Positions 16,080-24,707 are shown, counted from the stretch's first letter. The stretch is 64,000 bases of DNA from Pseudanabaena yagii GIHE-NHR1 (GCF_012863495.1 NZ_JAAVJL010000001.1:124001-188000); one strand, 5' to 3'. Numbers and translations are program-made. Notes: generated from the sequence alone by a model not told the origin.

Positions 16080-16108
16080 AAAAAAGCGGCGCTTCGCGCC
16101 GCTTTTTT
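16080..16108. terminator. Bidirectional intrinsic terminator
   Basis: aaaaaagcggcgc-ttc-gcgccgctttttt is a 13-bp stem with A and T runs on both sides, placed exactly between the stops of the convergent DUF4079 and yajQ genes. It has classic rho-independent geometry in both directions. Confidence 0.9.
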
Positions 16109-16109
16109 G

Positions 16110-16601
16110 TTAACGGTAGTTTGTGAATTGGAGTGCGAGGGGGAAGTCTTCGCCTTTTACTAGTTGGATAATTTCTTGAAGTTCATCTTTTGATTTGGAA
16201 GTAACTCGTAAAGCATCGCCTTGAATTGAGGCTTGAGCTTTAGGGAAATTATCACGGATGGTTTTAGAAAGTTTTTTGGCTTGATCTTGCTCGATACCAC
16301 GCTTGAGTTTTATCTTTTGGGTGACACGATTACCGCTAGCGGACTCGATTTCGCCATAGTCAAAGATTTTTAGAGATAGGTTACGCTTGATTGCTTTAGA
16401 TTGCAACACATCAACAACCGAGGTAAGTGTCATTTCACTATTAGTTTTGATGGTTATGAGTTCTTTTTCAAGTTCAACTTCTGTATTTGTACTTTTTAAG
16501 TCATAGCGACTAACAATTTCACGGCGAGTTTGATCGATCGCATTGACAAGTTCTTGATGATCAAAATCGCTAACGATGTCAAAGGAATAACTGGAAGCCA
16601 T
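16110..16601 (-). CDS. yajQ: YajQ-family nucleotide-binding protein
   Basis: This 163-residue cytosolic protein of the YajQ (UPF0234) family has two alternating alpha/beta subdomains. Members bind nucleic acid or nucleotides, and in Xanthomonas cyclic di-GMP. The family start [14 protein letters not shown], the segment [13 protein letters not shown] and the end [11 protein letters not shown] are all recognisable, and the length is standard. Ligand binding in cyanobacteria is unproven. The window also has a GGDEF/EAL protein at 34188, but no linkage is implied. Confidence 0.93.
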   Translation of the reverse strand: MASSYSFDIVSDFDHQELVNAIDQTRREIVSRYDLKSTNTEVELEKELITIKTNSEMTLTSVVDVLQSKAIKRNLSLKIFDYGEIESASGNRVTQKIKLKRGIEQDQAKKLSKTIRDNFPKAQASIQGDALRVTSKSKDELQEIIQLVKGEDFPLALQFTNYR

Positions 16602-16691
16602 AGATTTATTTCAGGTTTTGTTGATCACAAAGCAGCAGGAGCAGCAGTGTTTTGCGTTCCTCATCCTACCAAAAAACGGTAGTGCTAAATG

Positions 16692-16731
16692 GTTTGTGGA
16701 AGCTCACCCCGAAGGGATGAGCTTCCACAAA
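16692..16731. repeat. Hairpin of family B at the aldo/keto reductase 3' end
   Basis: tttgtggaagctcacccc / loop gaag / complement, an 18-bp stem with a family B centre. The left outer arm (gtgctaaatgg, 16682-16692) is recognisable and the right one is lost. It ends 2 bp before the stop codon of the reductase gene on the minus strand. Confidence 0.8.
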
Positions 16732-16732
16732 C

Positions 16733-17860
16733 CTATTCCCAGAGTCGCCGACCTTCTTCACCATGTAAGCGATCATGGGTATCCCGCAAAAGTCTAGGGA
16801 TTTCAAGATTTTCAGGACATCTCGGTAAGCAGTCGCCACAGTCGGTACAGCGAATGGCTTTATTCCCCGGAAACCAATGTCCTGCATTCTCAAACATTTT
16901 ATAGCGATATTTCCCAAACTCCACCATATCAAAGCCGATCGCTAAATTTCGGAGTCTGAGGACTTCAGGAATATTAATGCCTTCGGGACAGGGTAGGCAT
17001 TGATAGCATTGTGAACAGCGATCGTTTTCTAAGAGTGTGTAGCGGCGATTCATGCAATCGAGAACTGCGGCTTCTAATTCAGACATCGGGGCATCGTTAT
17101 CCCATGCGTCCTGATGGGAATCTACTTCGCTAGGATTCGCTGCACCAAGGCTGAGGGTATGTACACGCGGATCACTCAGCAAAAAGCGATCGCACATATA
17201 TAAAGCTGTATATGGATAGCAAACACCTGATAGTTCTTCGGAAGGGTTATAGAGCATCCCGCCTTTATCCGATGGCGAAATGATAAATACCCCCATATCT
17301 TTTTCATGGGCAAGCTGTACCGCAGGGGCATTACGCTGATTGAAGTAGTAATAATGTAAATTAACAGACTCAAATAAGCCAGTACGAATCGTGTCTAAAA
17401 TTACTTCAAGTGAACCGTGGGTAGAAAAGCCTACATGTCCAAGCATCTTTTGATCGATCGCTTCCCTAACCGCTTTCATACATCCATTGGGATCTTTCAC
17501 CAGATCGAGATGTTCGTATAGATTAATCCCATGGATATCGAAGTTATCGACATAGTCCACATTCATCTTTTTGAGGGACTGTTCGATTTGCCGACGCATA
17601 GAGTCTGCATCTTTGGTAGGACCAATTTTGGTTGTCAGATAAAAGCGATCGCGTTGCTTACTAAGACCATTTCGCATTGCCTGACCAATAAATTCTTCAC
17701 TCTTGCCATAGCCCTGCGCTGTCTCAATATGGTTAATGCCAACTTCTAAGGCGTGCCAAATCGTTTTTTCCGCATTCGCCGCAGATTCTAAATAGCGCAT
17801 TGCTCCTAAGGAGAATACGGACAAAAGCATCTCAGTTTTGCCAAAACGACGATAGCGCAT
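16733..17860 (-). CDS. Aldo/keto reductase with C-terminal double [4Fe-4S] cysteine motif
   Basis: This 375-residue protein is a TIM-barrel aldo/keto reductase (residues ~1-270) joined to a ferredoxin-like tail. The barrel shows the start MRYRRFGKTEM, INHIETAQGYGKSEEF with the probable catalytic Tyr, and TTKIGPTKD with the Lys. The tail has CSQCYQCLPCPEG and CTDCGDCLPRCPE, eight cysteines that could ligate two [4Fe-4S] clusters. This architecture is known as a family of NADPH or ferredoxin-linked oxidoreductases, but the substrate is unknown. It is monocistronic, with hairpins at both ends. Confidence 0.9.
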   Translation of the reverse strand: MRYRRFGKTEMLLSVFSLGAMRYLESAANAEKTIWHALEVGINHIETAQGYGKSEEFIGQAMRNGLSKQRDRFYLTTKIGPTKDADSMRRQIEQSLKKMNVDYVDNFDIHGINLYEHLDLVKDPNGCMKAVREAIDQKMLGHVGFSTHGSLEVILDTIRTGLFESVNLHYYYFNQRNAPAVQLAHEKDMGVFIISPSDKGGMLYNPSEELSGVCYPYTALYMCDRFLLSDPRVHTLSLGAANPSEVDSHQDAWDNDAPMSELEAAVLDCMNRRYTLLENDRCSQCYQCLPCPEGINIPEVLRLRNLAIGFDMVEFGKYRYKMFENAGHWFPGNKAIRCTDCGDCLPRCPENLEIPRLLRDTHDRLHGEEGRRLWE

Positions 17861-17897
17861 AATTCATTCACTAAATGTGCTGAGGGTTCTGCAATTT

Positions 17898-17959
17898 AAT
17901 AAGGAACCAAATTTTTTGTGGCGAGGCTTCGCCTCGCCACAAAAAATCGGTTCCTTATT
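17898..17959. repeat. Long hairpin upstream of the aldo/keto reductase gene
   Basis: Arms 17898-17927 and 17931-17959 (about 29 bp, one bulged base) with loop ttc. The core is gtggcgaggc-ttc-gcctcgccac. It lies 38 bp upstream of the reductase start, so it is not that gene's terminator. Confidence 0.75.
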
Positions 17960-18060
17960 TCCCTGCATGTGCTTATTTTATAGGGATGACGCAAAAATGA
18001 TGGGAAATCATTATTTTAAATTCATAAATTGAAGTATAGCTTGGTGTTTCCAGCAACGGC

Positions 18061-18133
18061 TTAAAGTAGTCCAGAGAAATATTTGAAAGCGCGACTGAGT
18101 CGCGCTTTCAAATATTTCTCTGGACTACTTTAA
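18061..18133. repeat. Perfect 35-bp hairpin, family C, downstream of umuD
   Basis: Arms 18061-18095 and 18099-18133 match at all 35 positions around loop tga, the longest perfect stem in the window. It is followed by cagcgctttgcgctgtaa (18136-18153), the family C tag. It stands 22 bp beyond the umuD stop. Confidence 0.88.
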
Positions 18134-18155
18134 GTCAGCGCTTTGCGCTGTAATT

Positions 18156-18731
18156 CTAAAGTGCGTGAATTACATTGGTAACTACGCCCCAAATATGAAG
18201 ATCGGTATGTTCATCAATCTCAATGGGCTTAAAAGCTTCATTCTCAGGCATAAGCCATAGTTTATCTCTATCCTTACGAATTCTTTTTACCGTTAATTCT
18301 CCATTCACCACGGCGATCACAACTTGACCATTAGTAACTTCAATCGAGCGATCGACAATTAACATATCGTTGGGGTGAATCCCTGCATCAATCATTGATT
18401 CCCCAACCACACGCACCAGATATGTGGTGTCAGGATGCTTCACCAGATGGCGATTGAGATCGATATTATCATCCACATAATCTTCGGTGGGAGCAGGAAG
18501 CCCCGCTGCAACTGGGTTGAGATAAAGAGGTAAGCTCACCTTAGTCTTTCTTTCGGGTTTGAAGATGGATTGCACCATAGTTCCTAATTCAATTTCTTGG
18601 CTTCCCCCAGCCAAAGCTGCTAAAATTTCGTCAGCAATTCTTATCGGTAGCCTTACCGCTTTTGTCGCCTCACCATATTTCCCTGTTCCTTGGGGACGAC
18701 CTGCACCTATACGTTTTCCTCCTCGTGGCAT
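18156..18731 (-). CDS. umuD: UmuD-like S24 self-cleaving protein
   Basis: This 191-residue protein is of the LexA/UmuD S24 peptidase family. The C-terminal half carries the Ser-Lys dyad: Ser112 in GESMIDAGIHPNDM and Lys149 in GELTVKRIRK. A likely autocleavage site is Ala76-Gly77 in NPVAAGLP. The N-terminus MPRGGKRIGAGRP is the basic start typical of cyanobacterial UmuD. After RecA-stimulated cleavage UmuD' would join UmuC as the error-prone polymerase V, but no umuC is in the window. I chose the ATG at 18731 because tggaga stands 7 bp before it; the longer frame to 18875 runs through a hairpin and is unlikely. Confidence 0.88.
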   Translation of the reverse strand: MPRGGKRIGAGRPQGTGKYGEATKAVRLPIRIADEILAALAGGSQEIELGTMVQSIFKPERKTKVSLPLYLNPVAAGLPAPTEDYVDDNIDLNRHLVKHPDTTYLVRVVGESMIDAGIHPNDMLIVDRSIEVTNGQVVIAVVNGELTVKRIRKDRDKLWLMPENEAFKPIEIDEHTDLHIWGVVTNVIHAL

Positions 18732-18756
18732 TTGATTTTCTCCAAGTACATTACAA

Positions 18757-18771
18757 ACACATGAAATGTGT
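18757..18771. promoter_or_regulatory. Palindrome upstream of umuD, possible operator
   Basis: acacat-gaa-atgtgt is a perfect 6-bp dyad 26 bp upstream of the umuD start. It has the size of a repressor site, but does not match the cyanobacterial LexA consensus (AGTAC-N-GTACT type) well; gtac occurs only singly next to it. Its role as operator is inference. Confidence 0.4.
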
Positions 18772-18836
18772 ACGCTTATCAATAAAAGTATACTCAAAAA
18801 TGACAGCTTATTGGTAATTTCGCCCCATAAGCTACA

Positions 18837-18893
18837 AACCAAGTAAGAAGAGAGTTGCCGCGCGAAGCGCGGCAACTCTCTTCTTACTTGGTT
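18837..18893. repeat. Perfect 27-bp hairpin in the umuD/desaturase gap
   Basis: Arms 18837-18863 and 18867-18893 match fully around loop gaa. The divergent gap 18732-19171 also holds the umuD operator-like palindrome. From 18894 to 19171 I see no gene and no further clear structure, only presumed promoter DNA for the desaturase. Confidence 0.85.
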
Positions 18894-19171
18894 ATGTCAA
18901 AACATTTTGATTGCGTTTTACAAATCCCTTCAGGAATTTTCCAACGAATCATGTAACATCAGAAACATATTGCGATCGCTACTACAGGTCTTTGCGCCAA
19001 ATAAAAACTGACTTTTTGCTACAAGCATTACGAATTTGAGTTTGAATGTGGGTAGTGGCTTAGGAAATATGGGTGACACACCATCTGTATTCACTAAAAT
19101 GCTGCCATCTTTGGCACTACCGTATAAGTGAAAGAATTATAAGTACGACATTTAGTTAGACATGGTAAAAG

Positions 19172-20290
19172 ATGCAAGATCGAGATGAATCCTCGCAGTC
19201 TACGGTTCTCGAAAAAGAATCAGCGAAAAAATTGAAATTTGCCAAGAATAGTGGATTTCAGGTAGAACTAAGACGACGGGTTGACGAACTTTTTCAAAAC
19301 AGTAAGCTCAAAGAGCGTGATTGTCCCCAAATGTATGCCAAGACAGCGACCCTGTTAATTGGCTTTTTGGGAACCTATGCAGCCTTAATTTTTTTAGCCC
19401 AAACATGGTGGCAGGTTGTTCCGCTATGTATCCTAATGGGTGTGATCACCGCAGGTATTGGGTTTAGCATTCAGCATGATGGCGCTCATCACGCCTATTC
19501 CAATTCCCTATGGGTAAATAAACTCATGTCGATGAGCCTCGATCTCATCGGTGGTAGCTCCTACATTTGGCATTGGAAACATGATGTTTTGCATCATACC
19601 TATACCAATATTGTGGGTTATGACATGGATTTAGAAGTGGGAATGTTTGGCAGACTTTCTCCTTCCCATCAAAAACTTCCATTTCACCGTTGGCAGCATT
19701 ATTACCTATGGCTGTTATATGGTTTTCTGGCAATCAAGTGGCATTTTTTTGATGATTTTAATAACTTGATTACTGGCAAAATTAGCGATCGCAACTATCC
19801 TCGTCCTAGAAATAGCAATTTAGTCACATTCTTTGCTGGCAAGATAGTATTTCTGACGATTGCTTTCGTGATTCCCTCACTATTTCATTCATTTTGGCTG
19901 GTTTTAGCTAGCTATAGTCTCGTCGCATTTACCCTAGGTCTAGTCCTAAGTGTCGTCTTCCAATTAGCCCATGTGGTTGAAGAAGCAGATTTTCCTATTC
20001 CTGATGCAGAGACCTGTTTAATTGAGAAAGATTGGGCAATTCACCAAATCGAAACTACAGTAAATTTTTCACGGAACAATCCCTTTCTTACTTGGTTGCT
20101 CGGTGGTTTAAATTTTCAAGTCGAGCATCATCTCTTCCCCAATGTTTGCCATGTTAATTACCCAGCAATTTCCAAAATAGTCGAACAAACCTGTCAGGAA
20201 TTTGGTGTGAAGTATAACTATCACCGTTCCTTCTGGGCGGGTTGCCTCTCCCACTTCCATTGGTTACGTCGCATGGGAACTTCTTTTTAA
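19172..20290 (+). CDS. Acyl-lipid fatty acid desaturase, Delta6 (DesD)-like
   Basis: This 372-residue membrane-bound diiron desaturase has the three histidine boxes: HDGAHH (102-107), HDVLHH (137-142) and QVEHH (316-320). A Gln in the third box is the hallmark of front-end desaturases, such as cyanobacterial Delta6 (DesD), which introduces a double bond into 18:2 or 18:3 acyl chains of membrane lipids with ferredoxin as donor. Two hydrophobic pairs (about 60-100 and 215-260) span the membrane. There is no fused cytochrome b5 domain, as expected for cyanobacteria. Regioselectivity cannot be proved from sequence. Confidence 0.9.
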   Translation: MQDRDESSQSTVLEKESAKKLKFAKNSGFQVELRRRVDELFQNSKLKERDCPQMYAKTATLLIGFLGTYAALIFLAQTWWQVVPLCILMGVITAGIGFSIQHDGAHHAYSNSLWVNKLMSMSLDLIGGSSYIWHWKHDVLHHTYTNIVGYDMDLEVGMFGRLSPSHQKLPFHRWQHYYLWLLYGFLAIKWHFFDDFNNLITGKISDRNYPRPRNSNLVTFFAGKIVFLTIAFVIPSLFHSFWLVLASYSLVAFTLGLVLSVVFQLAHVVEEADFPIPDAETCLIEKDWAIHQIETTVNFSRNNPFLTWLLGGLNFQVEHHLFPNVCHVNYPAISKIVEQTCQEFGVKYNYHRSFWAGCLSHFHWLRRMGTSF

Positions 20291-20323
20291 TTACTAATGT
20301 TACTTGGCAGTAAGGACAAATTC

Positions 20324-20364
20324 CCAAAGAGAAGGGCGCTGCGAAGCAGCGCCCTTCTCTTTGG
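20324..20364. terminator. Hairpin after the desaturase gene
   Basis: Perfect 19-bp stem ccaaagagaagggcgctgc, loop gaa, 33 bp after the desaturase stop. The stem core agagaaggg-cgc resembles the pnp terminator at 49306. Confidence 0.8.
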
Positions 20365-20466
20365 ATTTTCTAAGCAAAATTTGCTATATCAATAGAATGA
20401 AAAATGCTATATGCTTCTTGATTTAGAGCGATTAGACATCTTGTTAGTAAGAGGATACATAAGCTT

Positions 20467-22992
20467 ATGCGTAAAGGTTTTGGCATTATGCTTTTAGCAA
20501 TTTTGTTTTGTTTGCCCATGCAAATAGTGACAAATGAAAGATTACAAGCTCAATCAGAGCAGGAGCATAAGTCAGAAGCCGATCGCTTACTTGAAATGGG
20601 AGAACAACAGTTTGGGAAAAGTCAGTATCAAGAAGCCTTCAAAACATTTCAATCCGCATTAGAAAGCTATCGACTTAATAACAATCGCAAAGGTGAAGCC
20701 GATGCCATTATTAGTTTAGCGCATATTTTTAACAGTGTGGGCACATATCAAAAAGCGCTGGAACTTTATCAACAAGCCCTAGGAATTAAAAAACAAATCG
20801 GCGATCGCGAAGGGGAAGGAAATGCATTACATGGTCTAGGAGATGTTTATGATAGTTTAGGACAATATTCCAAAGCAATAGAGTTCCACCAACAAGCTCT
20901 AGATATTGCCAAGCAAATTGGCGATCGCGATGGTGAAGGTAATGCTCTCAATGGACTCGCCGATGTTTATGAAAGTTTAGGGCAATATCCTAAAGCAATT
21001 ACGCTATACCAACAATCTCTAGTTCTTAGAAAACAAATTGGCGATCGGATTGGTGAAGCATATGTTCTTTTCGGATTAGCGGATATTTACGAAACTTTAG
21101 AGGATTACCCCAAATCTCTCGATTTTTATCAACAATCCCTCGCCATCAGACAACAAATCGGCGATCGCAATGGTGAAGCTAGTTCTCTCTTCGGGCTAGG
21201 AATTATCAACACCAGCATTGGTCAGCATCAAAAAGCCATTGATTATTTTCAACAAAGCTTAGCCATCAAGAAACAGATTGGTGATCGTAATGGTGAAGCC
21301 TACATTCTTAATGGATTGGGATATGTCTATGGCAAAGTTGGACAATATGACCAAACAATTGATTTCTTACAGCAGTCCTTATCCATCTCAAAACAAATTG
21401 GCGATCGTTATAGCGAAGGCTATTCCCTCGAAAATCTGGGACTAGCATTGAGCAAACTCAATCAGACTGAATTGGCAATTCTTTTTTACAAGCAATCTGT
21501 TAACGTCCACGAATCCATTCGCAAAGACATTCGCAAATTACCAAAAGAGATACAAAAGACCTATCTCTCAACCATTGAGGAGTCCTATCGTAACCTTGCC
21601 GATCTTTTGCTCAAGCAAAACCGCATCCTTGAGGCTCAACAAGTGCTCGATTTGCTCAAGGTGCAGGAACTGAGTGCATACCTGCGTAATGTGCGCGGCA
21701 ATAGCGAAACTGAAAAAGGGTTAAACCTATACCAGTCCGAACAAAATATAATTGCTTTAGCAATTGAACTCAATAGTTTGCTACAAAAGGAACGTAACAA
21801 TCAACTCTCAGCATCAGAACAACAGCGCCTAAATAAACTAATTGGAGATGAAAAGGATAGAAACAAGCAGTTTAGTGCTTTTCTCAATAATCCTGAAGTG
21901 CAAAAGTCAATTAATGAACTCCGAAATACTGAAAAAAACAATATCGATCTCGAAAATGTCCGTAATTTACGAAACGAAATTCTCTCTCAGCGGTCTAATG
22001 TAGCAATTCTCTATCCCTTAGTTCTTGAAGATCGACTTGAATTAATCTTGCTCACGGCTCAAACACCACCGATTCGTCGCACGATCGCGATCAGGCGTGA
22101 CATACTAAACAAAGAAATAGCTGAATTTGTGACAAATTTGCGAGATACAACTTCAGAAGATGTTAAGGTGTCTGCCCAAAAATTCCATACATGGTTAATT
22201 GAGCCATTCGAGACTGAATTAGCACAATTAAAAATCGATACAATCGCCTACGCTCCCGATTCTAGACTGCGATATATTCCCCTTGCTGCGCTCTATGATG
22301 GTAAGCAATGGTTAGCCGAAAAGTATCGGATTAACTATATCACCGCACAATCATTGACTAAATTTAATGTAAAGCAGATTTCTACTCCACATATTCTTGC
22401 GGGAGCATTTGGCGGTAAAAGTAATGAAAATCGTTCGGGATTTAATGGATTACCTGCAACCGTGATCGAAGTTAAAAAGATCGCCAATCGCTTTGGTAAC
22501 ACAACTACTTTAGTCGAATCTGATTTCTCAAAAACGATTACAGAATCTAAAGCGAACTCTTATACAATTCTGCATTTAGCTACACATGGACAACTAGTGC
22601 AAGGCAAACCTGAAGATTCATTTATTCTCTTTGGTAATGGAGATAAGGCAACCGTCAGTGAAATTCGTGACTGGGCATTAAACAATGTCGATCTAGTTGT
22701 ATTAAGTGCCTGCCAGTCTGGGGTTGGTGGTAAATTGGGTAATGGTATCGAGATTCTCGGATTGGGATATCAAATGCAAGTGGCAGGAGCAAGAGTGGCG
22801 ATCGCATCTCTATGGCAGGTTGATGACACAGGTACACAAGTGCTCATGGAAGCATTTTATAGTGAACTCCAAAAAGGCAATGTGACGATTTCTGAATCAC
22901 TACGCAGAGCGCAAGTATCTCTAATTAAATCGCCAAATTATAGTCATCCCTACTTCTGGTCAGCTTTCTTTGCGATCGGTAATGCACTTTAA
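20467..22992 (+). CDS. Secreted TPR-CHAT protein (caspase-like protease domain)
   Basis: This 841-residue protein has an N-terminal signal peptide or anchor (about 1-30). Seven or so regular 40-residue TPR repeats follow, with recurring KQIGDRxGEAxxLxGLGxxY and YxKAIDxYQQSL patterns (about 40-345). Then come a helical linker (350-530) and a CHAT domain (about 560-841). CHAT domains are clan CD, caspase-like cysteine peptidases; the expected dyad is His707 in LHLATHGQL and Cys749 in LSACQSGVG, both intact. In cyanobacteria the family includes HetF-related proteins. The substrate is unknown. An export signal on a CHAT protein suggests a periplasmic or thylakoid-lumen role (inference). It stands alone, with no adjacent target gene. 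Confidence 0.9.
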   Translation: MRKGFGIMLLAILFCLPMQIVTNERLQAQSEQEHKSEADRLLEMGEQQFGKSQYQEAFKTFQSALESYRLNNNRKGEADAIISLAHIFNSVGTYQKALELYQQALGIKKQIGDREGEGNALHGLGDVYDSLGQYSKAIEFHQQALDIAKQIGDRDGEGNALNGLADVYESLGQYPKAITLYQQSLVLRKQIGDRIGEAYVLFGLADIYETLEDYPKSLDFYQQSLAIRQQIGDRNGEASSLFGLGIINTSIGQHQKAIDYFQQSLAIKKQIGDRNGEAYILNGLGYVYGKVGQYDQTIDFLQQSLSISKQIGDRYSEGYSLENLGLALSKLNQTELAILFYKQSVNVHESIRKDIRKLPKEIQKTYLSTIEESYRNLADLLLKQNRILEAQQVLDLLKVQELSAYLRNVRGNSETEKGLNLYQSEQNIIALAIELNSLLQKERNNQLSASEQQRLNKLIGDEKDRNKQFSAFLNNPEVQKSINELRNTEKNNIDLENVRNLRNEILSQRSNVAILYPLVLEDRLELILLTAQTPPIRRTIAIRRDILNKEIAEFVTNLRDTTSEDVKVSAQKFHTWLIEPFETELAQLKIDTIAYAPDSRLRYIPLAALYDGKQWLAEKYRINYITAQSLTKFNVKQISTPHILAGAFGGKSNENRSGFNGLPATVIEVKKIANRFGNTTTLVESDFSKTITESKANSYTILHLATHGQLVQGKPEDSFILFGNGDKATVSEIRDWALNNVDLVVLSACQSGVGGKLGNGIEILGLGYQMQVAGARVAIASLWQVDDTGTQVLMEAFYSELQKGNVTISESLRRAQVSLIKSPNYSHPYFWSAFFAIGNAL

Positions 22993-22993
22993 A

Positions 22994-23032
22994 GGCGATG
23001 ATATGCCGTACAAAGTATGGCACATCATCGCC
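22994..23032. terminator. Hairpin between convergent CHAT and methyltransferase genes
   Basis: ggcgatgatatgccgta pairs with 23016-23032 at 15 of 17 positions. It starts 2 bp after the CHAT stop and ends 9 bp before the methyltransferase stop, so it probably terminates both transcripts. Confidence 0.7.
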
Positions 23033-23040
23033 ATCGTTTT

Positions 23041-23991
23041 TTATATGGCTTTGGCAATCACAGTGCGATGGCGAGGAGTATTCGCGGTGATAGTAGGAGC
23101 TTCAAAACCTGCGGCAACGAGTTCTGAGGCGAGATCAAAAGAGAAGTATTGATCGAGATAGGGTTCGGTACTCTTGAGTAAAGTCAGGATGTAGGGAGGC
23201 ATCTTGAGATAGATATCCGAGTAGGGATTCATATCCATGAGTGTGAAGTAACCATTGGGACGCAAGACACGACGGATTTCACGCAAGATTTGGCGCGTCG
23301 CATCTTGAGGCAATTCGTGAAATAGGAGAAAACAGGAAACGAAATCAAAGGAAGCATCAGGTAAGCCTGTGTTTTCGGCGGCGGCGTGAATCCAGTTGAT
23401 TTGTTGCGATTCTAGTAATTCGGGATGTTTAGTGCGCGTATTGTAATTTGCGATCGCTAAAAAATGGGGAGATAAATCCAAGCCTGTAATTTTTGCTTGT
23501 GGATAAGCATTGTGCAATACGAAAGTACTCATCCCCACACTGCAACCAATATCGAGAATATCTTGAGGTGCAGTAGGAAGCTTTTCTTTCACAATATCAA
23601 TATAGCTTTGACGTAGACGGGAATCGCCTTTTACAGGAGGTTCCGCATCATTCCAAATCCGTGAATGCACAGCATAGGCCGCAACTTCTACTTCCGTTGC
23701 AGGTAGCCAGCCGAGATTCCCTTCTTCATAGGCGTGGAAATGCTTGAGGTAATATTCGGGATACTTAATATTGGGATTTTGGACTTTCGCAAGTTCGCCA
23801 TCAAGATCTTGTTTTTGCAAATCCGCAACAATTTGTCGCCAGTTTACGCCCATTGACTCGGCACGTTCGATCATCATCTTCCGAGCGCGTTGTTTGGCAA
23901 TATTGAATAAAGGGCTAATCGCTAAAATGCCATTAACTAATCGTGAAGCTAGTCCAATTTTGGGGCTAGGGGCTGAATTGGCAACAGTCAT
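23041..23991 (-). CDS. Class I SAM-dependent methyltransferase
   Basis: This 316-residue protein has a Rossmann methyltransferase domain in residues ~130-260. Motif I is ILDIGCSVGMSTFVL, the acidic end of strand 2 is ITGLDLSPHFLAIA, and the later strands show FDFVSCFLLFHELP and REIRRVLRPNGYFTLMDMNP (cited in part: VLRPNGYFTLMD). The N-terminal ~120 residues are helical and specific to a cyanobacterial/algal group. A UbiE/Coq5-like fold is certain, but the substrate is not. It is downstream of the acetyltransferase gene on the same strand. Confidence 0.86.
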   Translation of the reverse strand: MTVANSAPSPKIGLASRLVNGILAISPLFNIAKQRARKMMIERAESMGVNWRQIVADLQKQDLDGELAKVQNPNIKYPEYYLKHFHAYEEGNLGWLPATEVEVAAYAVHSRIWNDAEPPVKGDSRLRQSYIDIVKEKLPTAPQDILDIGCSVGMSTFVLHNAYPQAKITGLDLSPHFLAIANYNTRTKHPELLESQQINWIHAAAENTGLPDASFDFVSCFLLFHELPQDATRQILREIRRVLRPNGYFTLMDMNPYSDIYLKMPPYILTLLKSTEPYLDQYFSFDLASELVAAGFEAPTITANTPRHRTVIAKAI

Positions 23992-24019
23992 AATAATTTA
24001 AAAAATATAATTTCTAAAA

Positions 24020-24054
24020 TCAAAGAGTAGCAAGCTAAGCTTGCTACTCTTTGA
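24020..24054. terminator. Hairpin overlapping the acetyltransferase stop
   Basis: tcaaagagtagcaagc / loop taa / complement, a 16-bp stem. The right arm contains the stop codon (24044-24046) and last codons of the acetyltransferase gene on the minus strand. Confidence 0.75.
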
Positions 24055-24589
24055 TTCTACGTGACTTAATGGCGATCGCAGGATTGCCCATATAAATTGT
24101 CATTGGTTCTAGCGATCGCGTCGCCACACTATCTAAGCCCAAAACTGCTCCTTGACCGACTCTAACCCCTGCGGCAATGGTCGCATGGGCGGCAATCCAA
24201 CTACCTGATTCGATATAAATGGGGGCAGTACGCAAAGCAAAATCGCGATCGCCCCAGTCGTGATTTCCCGTGCAGAGATATACACCTTGGGATATGCAGC
24301 AGTGGCTCTCAATCGTAATCAGCTCAAGATTATCTAGCCAAGTATCTTCACCAATCCAGACAAAATCTTGAATGATGAGCCGCCAAGGAAATTTAACCCG
24401 CACCCCTGTTTTAATCCGCACACCCTGACCAATTTTTGCGCCGAACCATCGCAAAATAAGTACTTTGAATCCCGAAAAAGGGATCAAGTAACTCCGCACA
24501 ATTGGTGCACCGATAAAGTACCAAAGGACTTGTTGCCAAAGTGGTGCACCGATAGTGTAAGTTCCTGTGGTGTAGCGATCGAGACGCAA
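24044..24589 (-). CDS. WcaF-like hexapeptide-repeat acetyltransferase
   Basis: This 181-residue enzyme belongs to the left-handed beta-helix acetyltransferases of the colanic acid WcaF/NodL type. It would transfer acetyl from acetyl-CoA to a sugar of an exopolysaccharide. The N-terminal LRLDRYTTGTY-like start, GAKIGQGVRIKTGVRVKFPW, the catalytic His in GNHDWGDRDF and hexapeptide repeats such as IAAHATIAAGVRVGQGAVLG are seen. The start is TTG at 24589; ggggag lies 8 bp upstream and no other start fits the frame. The last residues are encoded in a hairpin. Acceptor sugar is unknown. Confidence 0.85.
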   Translation of the reverse strand: MRLDRYTTGTYTIGAPLWQQVLWYFIGAPIVRSYLIPFSGFKVLILRWFGAKIGQGVRIKTGVRVKFPWRLIIQDFVWIGEDTWLDNLELITIESHCCISQGVYLCTGNHDWGDRDFALRTAPIYIESGSWIAAHATIAAGVRVGQGAVLGLDSVATRSLEPMTIYMGNPAIAIKSRRIKE

Positions 24590-24619
24590 AGTTACAACTC
24601 CCCATTAAAATTTTTTAAT

Positions 24620-24707
24620 CATCGCTAAGCTGCTAATTTATTGTGGTAGGGATGGGCGCGCCCATCCCTACCTATTTAGAGTTCGCCCATAGGGTGAGCT
24701 TAGCGAT
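24620..24707. repeat. Hairpin element with outer arms between wcaF-like and DUF3110 genes
   Basis: The inner stem ggtagggatgggcg / complement (24645-24672, no loop) is enclosed by outer arms atcgctaagct (24620-24630) and agcttagcgat (24697-24707). This nested plan is like families A and B, but the sequence is different. It lies between divergently read genes, so it is not a simple terminator. Confidence 0.7.

Noticed and set aside
18732-18875. Longer UmuD start at 18875
   Set aside because: The added 48 codons run through a perfect 27-bp hairpin; the ATG at 18731 has a ribosome-binding site and begins with the family's usual MPRGGKRIGAGRP.
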